This document shows, piece after piece, positions 35,739 through 40,415 of a DNA stretch of 40,415 nt. This DNA is from Pseudomonadota bacterium (GTDB lineage: Bacteria; Myxococcota_A; Polyangia; Fen-1088). The stretch spans positions 1 through 40,415 of the forward strand of contig JADGRB010000014.1 of the NCBI GenBank assembly GCA_017881315.1, read 5' to 3'. The position numbers and the translations under genes are program-made. Numbering within the stretch: the first letter of the stretch is position 1; each line of letters begins with the position of its first letter. The notes beneath the pieces are model-generated. The model had not been told where the DNA came from. It made no database searches and saw nothing but the letters and a program-made list of their open reading frames with translations.

Positions 35739-36806
35739 ATGGCGGAAGGCGGTATCAGTCAGCGCAAGGCCGAACATCTGTCGATCGCCGCTTCGGGCGC
35801 GGCGGACTTTCACCGGCCGACCCTGCTCGACGAGGTGCACCTTTTGCACTGTTCGTTGCCCGAGCGCGCGGCGGCCGACGTCGATCTGTCGACCCAGCTG
35901 CTCGGGCGCACGATCCGCGCGCCGCTGATGGTGACGGGGATGACCGGCGGAACGCCGGCCGCCGGGGAGATCAACCGCGCGCTGGCGACGGCGGCCGCGG
36001 CACACGGGATCCCGTTCGGCCTCGGAAGCCAGCGGGCGATGCTCCTTCACCCGGAGCTCGCGCCCACCTATCAGGTGCGCAGCGCCGCGCCCGACGTCTA
36101 CCTGTTCGCCAATCTCGGCGTCATCCAGCTCGCCGCGCTGTCGACGGCCGCCGTGCGCGAGATCGTGAAGAAGGTCGAGGCCGACGCGCTCTGCATCCAT
36201 CTGAACCCGGCCCAGGAGATGGCGCAGCCGGGCGGCGATCGCGACTTCCGCGGCGCGCTGGATGCCGTCGCACGGGTGACGGCGGAGCTCGGGCAACCCG
36301 TCATGATCAAGGAGACCGGGTGCGGGATCTCGCCCGCGGTCGCGCGACGTCTGGTCGCGGTCGGCGTGCGGGCGATCGACGTCTCGGGCGGCGGCGGCAC
36401 CTCCTGGACGGCCGTGGAATCCCAGCGCGCGCAGGGCGCCGAGAAGGTCCGCGGGCAGGAGCTGTGGGACTGGGGGATCCCGACGGCAGCGGCGGTCGCC
36501 TGGCTGGCCGCCGAGGGGCTGCCGGCGGCCGGCATCGACGTCGTCGCGTCGGGGGGAATTCGGACCGGCCTCGACGTGGCGCGGGCGCTGGCGCTCGGCG
36601 CGCGCCTCTGCGGCCTCGCGCAACCGGCGCTGAGGGCGGTTCAGGACCACGGACCTGGCGGGGCCGCGGCCTATCTCGGCCAGGTCATCGACGGGCTGCG
36701 TGCGGCGGCGCTGCTGACGGGTGTCGCGCGGGCGAGCGAGCTCGCGACGGCGCCCCGGGTGATCACCGGCGAGCTGGCCGGCTGGCTCGCGCAGAGGCCG
36801 CGATGA
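35739..36806 (+). CDS. fni: Isopentenyl-diphosphate delta-isomerase, type 2 (FMN-dependent)
   Basis: Interconverts IPP and DMAPP using reduced FMN. The 355-residue protein matches the type 2 family: [136 protein letters not shown]. Glycine-rich flavin-phosphate loops and HLNPAQE (Mg/substrate site) are intact. It is the first gene of the mevalonate operon; its stop overlaps the mvk ATG (ATGA, 36803-36806). Confidence 0.95.
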   Translation: MAEGGISQRKAEHLSIAASGAADFHRPTLLDEVHLLHCSLPERAAADVDLSTQLLGRTIRAPLMVTGMTGGTPAAGEINRALATAAAAHGIPFGLGSQRAMLLHPELAPTYQVRSAAPDVYLFANLGVIQLAALSTAAVREIVKKVEADALCIHLNPAQEMAQPGGDRDFRGALDAVARVTAELGQPVMIKETGCGISPAVARRLVAVGVRAIDVSGGGGTSWTAVESQRAQGAEKVRGQELWDWGIPTAAAVAWLAAEGLPAAGIDVVASGGIRTGLDVARALALGARLCGLAQPALRAVQDHGPGGAAAYLGQVIDGLRAAALLTGVARASELATAPRVITGELAGWLAQRPR

Positions 36807-37783
36807 TCTCGGTGGAGGCCGATCGGCAGACGGCGGATGGGGAGCCGGGTCCCGTCCTCGGCCACGGCTTTGGCCACGGCAAGGTGATCCTGGTCGGCGA
36901 GCACGCCGTCGTCTATGGCCACGCGGCGCTCGCGGTCGGCATCTCCACCGGAATCTCGGTGGAAGCGCGGACCGGCGCCGGGCGGCTGCAAGTGCCGGCC
37001 TGGAAGCTCCAGGCGACCACCGGCGACGACACGCCGGTCGGGCGTGCCCTGACGGCGATCCTGGGGCGCCTGGAGGCGCCCGGTCTGGACTTCCTGGCCG
37101 ACGCGCAGATTCCCTCACGCGCGGGACTGGGCAGCTCGGCGGCGCTGGCGGTCGCCATCGCGCGCGCGGCCGCCGCAGCGACGGGACGCGCGAGCGCCAC
37201 CGACACGATCGACGCCGCCGTCGCGGAGGCGGAGGCGATCTTCCACGGCGATCCGTCGGGCATCGACGCGGCGGCCGCCAAGAGCGGCGCGGCCGGGACC
37301 TTCACGCGCGCCGATGGCTGGCGTCCGGTGCCCGTGCTGCAGGCGATGAGCCTCTGCATCGGCCTCTCGGGCCGACCGCGCGACACCGCGGCGCAGGTCG
37401 CGGCGGTGCGGCGCCTGCGCGAGCGCCTGCCGACCACCGGCGAGGTGCTGGCCCTGCTCGGACGGCTGGCGAACGACGCCAGCTCCGCGCTCGCGAAGGG
37501 CGACGTCGACGGTCTGGGGCGGATTCTCGATGCCGCGCACGGCCTGCTGGCGGCGCTGCGGCTGTCCTCGCCGGAGCTGGAGGTTCTGGTGCATGCGGCG
37601 CGCGCGGCCGGCGCGGTCGGCGCCAAGCTGACCGGGGCCGGCGGGGGCGGCGCGGTGATCGCGCTGGCCCCCGGGCACGAGCGCGACGTGCTGGCCCGCT
37701 GGCGCGCCGCGGGCTACGAGGGGTTCGTGGCGCAGATCGCGGCGGCGCCGGGCGGACGCGCGGCGACGGACGGGCGAGCATGA
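36803..37783 (+). CDS. mvk: Mevalonate kinase
   Basis: GHMP-family kinase phosphorylating mevalonate at C5. The track ORF extends upstream through fni and rmuC in shadow; ATG 36803 overlaps the fni stop and gives 326 residues. Motifs: [21 protein letters not shown] (motif 1), [19 protein letters not shown] (ATP-binding motif 2), [15 protein letters not shown] (with the catalytic Asp) and [14 protein letters not shown] (motif 3). These are the full mevalonate-kinase set and differ from the phosphomevalonate kinase two genes downstream. Coupled to mvaD by another 4-base overlap. Confidence 0.94.
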   Translation: MISVEADRQTADGEPGPVLGHGFGHGKVILVGEHAVVYGHAALAVGISTGISVEARTGAGRLQVPAWKLQATTGDDTPVGRALTAILGRLEAPGLDFLADAQIPSRAGLGSSAALAVAIARAAAAATGRASATDTIDAAVAEAEAIFHGDPSGIDAAAAKSGAAGTFTRADGWRPVPVLQAMSLCIGLSGRPRDTAAQVAAVRRLRERLPTTGEVLALLGRLANDASSALAKGDVDGLGRILDAAHGLLAALRLSSPELEVLVHAARAAGAVGAKLTGAGGGGAVIALAPGHERDVLARWRAAGYEGFVAQIAAAPGGRAATDGRA

Positions 37784-38802
37784 CCGTCGCCACGGCCGTC
37801 GCCGGCACCAACATCGCGCTGGTCAAGTACTGGGGAAAGCGCGACGAGGCGCTCAACCTGCCGGCGACGGGCAGTCTGTCGTTGACGCTCGACCGGCTCG
37901 GCACGCGCACGCGCGTCGCCTTCGACGGCGGGGATGGCGGGGGCGATCTCCTCACCCTGAACGGCGCCCGCGCCGACGAGAAGACCAGCCGGCGCGTGTC
38001 GGCCTTTCTGGATCGCGTGCGCGCGCGCGCCGGCGTCGACACCCGCGCGACCGTGGTCACCGACAACAGCGTGCCGACGGCGTCGGGCCTGGCGTCGTCG
38101 GCCTCCGGATTCGCGGCGCTGGCGTTGGCGGCCTCCCGCGCCGCGGGCCTCGACCTGCCGCCCAACGAGCTCTCGGCGCTGGCGCGCCTCGGTTCGGGCT
38201 CGGCGGCGCGGTCGATCTTCGGCGGCTTCGTCGAGATGGCGCCTGGCACGCGGGCCGACGGCACCGACGCGACGGCGCATCCGCTCGCGGCGAATGTGCA
38301 AGGGCCGCCGGGGGCACCACCCGGCGTCTGGGAGGTGCGGCTGGTCGTCGCGATCACGGCGGCGGGCGAAAAGGCGATCGGGTCGACCGCCGCCATGACC
38401 CACACCGCACGAACCTCGCCGTTCTACCAGGCCTGGATCGCGGGCGTCGATGCCGATCTGGCCGCGGCGCGCGCCGCCATCGACCGACGCGATCTGGCCG
38501 CGCTCGGCGCCGTCGCCGAGCGGAGCGCGCTGCGGATGCACGCGACGGCGCTGGCCGCCGACCCCGCGATCGTCTACTGGAACCCAGCCACGCTGGCCGC
38601 GATCGCGCGGGTCCGCGCGCTGCGCGACGCGAGCCCCGCAACGCAGGCGTTCTTCACCATCGACGCCGGGCCGCACGTCAAGGTGCTGTGCGCCGCCGAA
38701 GACGCGGATCGGGTCGCCGCGGCGCTGGCCGGTGTGCCGGGGGTCTTGCGGACGCTGGTCGCCGCGCCCGGACCGGGCGCGCGGATCGTGGAGGCGGCAT
38801 GA
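37780..38802 (+). CDS. mvaD: Diphosphomevalonate decarboxylase
   Basis: Converts mevalonate 5-diphosphate to IPP with ATP. The 340-residue protein has GTNIALVKYWGKRDEALNLPATGSLSLTLD at the N-terminus, TASGLASSASGFAALALAAS (P-loop-like motif), SGSAARSIFGGFVEM, ITAAGEKAIGSTAAMTHTARTSPFY and FFTIDAGPHVKVLC with the catalytic Asp. The usual GPN after that Asp is GPH here, a small departure. ATG 37780 overlaps the mvk stop. The decarboxylase fits the classical pathway rather than the archaeal route via isopentenyl phosphate. Confidence 0.94.
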   Translation: MTVATAVAGTNIALVKYWGKRDEALNLPATGSLSLTLDRLGTRTRVAFDGGDGGGDLLTLNGARADEKTSRRVSAFLDRVRARAGVDTRATVVTDNSVPTASGLASSASGFAALALAASRAAGLDLPPNELSALARLGSGSAARSIFGGFVEMAPGTRADGTDATAHPLAANVQGPPGAPPGVWEVRLVVAITAAGEKAIGSTAAMTHTARTSPFYQAWIAGVDADLAAARAAIDRRDLAALGAVAERSALRMHATALAADPAIVYWNPATLAAIARVRALRDASPATQAFFTIDAGPHVKVLCAAEDADRVAAALAGVPGVLRTLVAAPGPGARIVEAA

Positions 38803-39746
38803 GCGTCAGCGCGCCCGGCAAGCTGTTCCTGGCCGGCGAGTACGCCGTGCTTTCCGGCGGCACGGCCGTGGTCGCGGCGATCGATCGCCGGGTGGTGGCG
38901 CACTTCGTTCCCGGCGCCAAGCCGTCGACGCCGCTGGTGGCCGAGACCCTCCGCGCGGTCCGCGACACCAACCATGCGGGCGTCCGGCCATTCGCCGACG
39001 GCGCCCCCGAGATCGACAGCTCCGCGCTGTCGGAAGGCGGCCTCAAGCTGGGCCTCGGATCCAGCGCCGCCGTCGCCGCCGCAGCGGTCGGCGTTCTGCT
39101 CGAAGAGGCTGGAATCGATCTCGCCGAAGAGCTGCCCTTCGTTCTGAAGCTGGCGGATCTGGCGCATCGCGCAGCGCAGGGGGGCCGCGGGTCGGGCGGA
39201 GACGTGGCGGTCGCGGTGTTTGGCGGCGTGATCGCCTACAGCCGCCGCACGTCCGAGAGCCAGGTGAACGTCATTCAGCCGCTCGCCCCGACCCCGCCGG
39301 GCGAGCTGGTGGTGTTCCGGGCCGGGGCTCCCAGCGCGACGGTCGAGCATCTGCGTGCGGTCGAGCGTCTGGCCGAGCGCGATCCGGTCAGGCACGCCGC
39401 CAGGCTGCGGGAGATCGGCGAGGCGGCCGAGCAGTTCCTTCGCGCCTACCAAGATCGCCAGCCGGCGGCGCTGATCGAGGCGGTCCGCCAATCGTGCGGA
39501 GCGCTGGAGGCGCTCGGGCGCGACGCCGATCTGCCGATCGTCACGCCACCGCTGGTGGCGGCTGCCGCGCTCGCGGGCGAATGCCGCGGTGCCGCCAAGC
39601 CGTCGGGCGCCGGCGGTGGCGACGTGGGGGTGGCCTTCTTCCCCGATCCAGAATCGGCGGAAGCCTTCCGGATGCGCGCCCCCAAGCTCGATCTGCCGAT
39701 CCTTAGCTTAAAGACCGGTGCGCGCGGACTCGCGCGCGACGACTAG
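38799..39746 (+). CDS. pmk: Phosphomevalonate kinase
   Basis: GHMP kinase forming mevalonate 5-diphosphate. The 315-residue protein starts SVSAPGKLFLAGEYAVLSGGTAVVAAIDRRV, typical of the phosphomevalonate kinase branch, and has KLGLGSSAAVAAAAVGVLL, AHRAAQGGRGSGGDVAVAVFGGVIAY and AKPSGAGGGDVGVAFF. It is shorter than yeast Erg8 but normal for bacteria. The track ORF start at 38688 is in the mvaD region; ATG 38799 overlaps the mvaD stop. Placement after mvaD completes the ATP-dependent steps of the pathway. Confidence 0.92.
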   Translation: MSVSAPGKLFLAGEYAVLSGGTAVVAAIDRRVVAHFVPGAKPSTPLVAETLRAVRDTNHAGVRPFADGAPEIDSSALSEGGLKLGLGSSAAVAAAAVGVLLEEAGIDLAEELPFVLKLADLAHRAAQGGRGSGGDVAVAVFGGVIAYSRRTSESQVNVIQPLAPTPPGELVVFRAGAPSATVEHLRAVERLAERDPVRHAARLREIGEAAEQFLRAYQDRQPAALIEAVRQSCGALEALGRDADLPIVTPPLVAAAALAGECRGAAKPSGAGGGDVGVAFFPDPESAEAFRMRAPKLDLPILSLKTGARGLARDD

Positions 39747-39755
39747 AAAGGTTCC

Positions 39756-40415
39756 ATGTCAGACAATGGCTCGAAAGAAAGCTCTCGCATCCCGGGGTTC
39801 TATCGGCTCAGCATCGCCGAGCGACGAGAGGTGCTGCGCCACCGGGCCGACCTCTCAGAGCGGGAGATAGAGACGCTGGAGCGTGGCGGGATCGACACCG
39901 CGACGGCCGACCGGGTCGTCGAGAACGCCATCGGGATCTACGCGTTGCCGCTGGGTGTGGGGCTCAACTTTCGGGTCAACGGGCGCGACGTGCTGGTGCC
40001 AATGGCCATCGAGGAACCGTCGGTGATCGCGGCGGCGTCGAACGCCGCCAAGATGGTGCGCCAGGGGGGCGGCTTCGTCGCCGAGGCGGACGACCCGGTC
40101 ATGACGGCGCAGATCGAGATCGTCGGCGTCGCCGATCCGGAGGCGTCGGTGGCGCGGTTGGAGGCGGCGGCGGATGAGCTGCTCGCGATGGCGCACGCCA
40201 CGCTGCCGCGTCTGCGCGAACGTGGCGGCGGCGCGCGCGAGATCGAGGTGCGCGCCCACCCGCGTCGCGTGGTGGTGCACGTCCACGTCGATTGCCGGAA
40301 CGCGATGGGCGCCAATATGGTGAACACCGTCGCCGAGGCGCTGGCCGCCCGCGTGGCCGAGCTGGCCGGCGGGCGCTCCGGGCTGCGGATTCTCACCAAC
40401 CTCTGCGATCGCCGC
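39756..40415 (+). CDS. mvaA: HMG-CoA reductase, class II (5' part; runs off the window)
   Basis: Not in the ORF track because it lacks a stop. ATG 39756 follows AAAGG (39747-39751) and is 9 bases after pmk. The 220 visible residues match class II HMG-CoA reductase, which interconverts HMG-CoA and mevalonate: GFYRLSIAERREVL, ENAIGIYALPLGVGLNFRVNGRDVLVPMAIEEPSVIAAASNAAKMVRQGGGF (with the catalytic Glu of EEPSV) and a long NAD(P)-binding small domain. The dinucleotide motif, normally DAMGxN, reads NAMGANMVNT here (Asp to Asn). The catalytic Lys, Asp and His of the rest lie beyond the window. The end coordinate is the window edge. Confidence 0.93.
   Translation, partial: MSDNGSKESSRIPGFYRLSIAERREVLRHRADLSEREIETLERGGIDTATADRVVENAIGIYALPLGVGLNFRVNGRDVLVPMAIEEPSVIAAASNAAKMVRQGGGFVAEADDPVMTAQIEIVGVADPEASVARLEAAADELLAMAHATLPRLRERGGGAREIEVRAHPRRVVVHVHVDCRNAMGANMVNTVAEALAARVAELAGGRSGLRILTNLCDRR

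Overview
The window is a dense, high-GC stretch of bacterial chromosome with no intergenic gap above about 170 bases. Its content points to a myxobacterium or close relative (Myxococcota, the former Deltaproteobacteria): two eukaryotic-type Ser/Thr kinases with Pro/Ala-rich linkers and PEGA domains, an FHA-GGDEF protein, a membrane GAF-GAF-GGDEF protein resembling Myxococcus DmxA, many GTG starts, chains of 4-base stop/start overlaps, and a complete lower mevalonate pathway. This placement is inferred from gene content; no rRNA or tRNA gene is visible to test it.

Layout. 1-2.8 kb: a fragment of a PLP-dependent Cys/Met-metabolism enzyme abuts a truncated STPK on the opposite strand (possible assembly chimera or rearrangement), followed by an EI24/CysZ-like membrane protein. 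2.9-3.8 kb: two small proteins of unknown function; the first has a C-terminal helix reminiscent of small secretion-apparatus proteins. 3.9-8.0 kb (minus): larB-larC (nickel-pincer cofactor), a PAS-PAS-HisKA protein without an ATPase domain, and a small conserved protein, all joined by 4-base overlaps. 8.1-10.7 kb: a second STPK-PEGA protein and a CBS-pair protein with a zinc-ribbon-like tail. 10.7-14.8 kb: a TlyA-RlmL methyltransferase fusion, a radical SAM protein and an AlaC-type aminotransferase. 14.8-15.7 kb: rplM-rpsI, with a promoter placed so close to the rplM ATG that the mRNA may be leaderless.

15.7-21.0 kb: a coupled operon of sensor kinase, class II histone-deacetylase-like hydrolase, lipase-maturation-factor-like membrane protein and MFS exporter. 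21.0-23.2 kb (minus): FHA-GGDEF, SixA phosphatase and a winged-helix/coiled-coil protein. 23.3-27.7 kb (minus): an AarF/UbiB-type kinase, lgt and an OprP-type porin. 27.7-29.1 kb: a small conserved protein and a Trm112-methyltransferase fusion. 29.1-31.6 kb (minus): an FtsB/DivIC-like protein overlapping the DmxA-like diguanylate cyclase. 31.7-33.4 kb (minus): five small membrane proteins (holin-X-like, DUF3618-like, DUF883-like, single-TM, YtxH) ending in a good intrinsic terminator. 33.5-35.6 kb (minus): rmuC and a one-HKD phospholipase-D-family protein carrying a C-x2-C-x5-C-P motif like the Fe-S motif of Cas4-type nucleases.

35.7-40.4 kb (plus): fni-mvk-mvaD-pmk-mvaA, the route from HMG-CoA via mevalonate to IPP/DMAPP; mvaA runs off the right edge. 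The first four genes overlap by 4 bases each. HMG-CoA synthase is not in the window. No CRISPR array, insertion sequence, rRNA or tRNA was seen.
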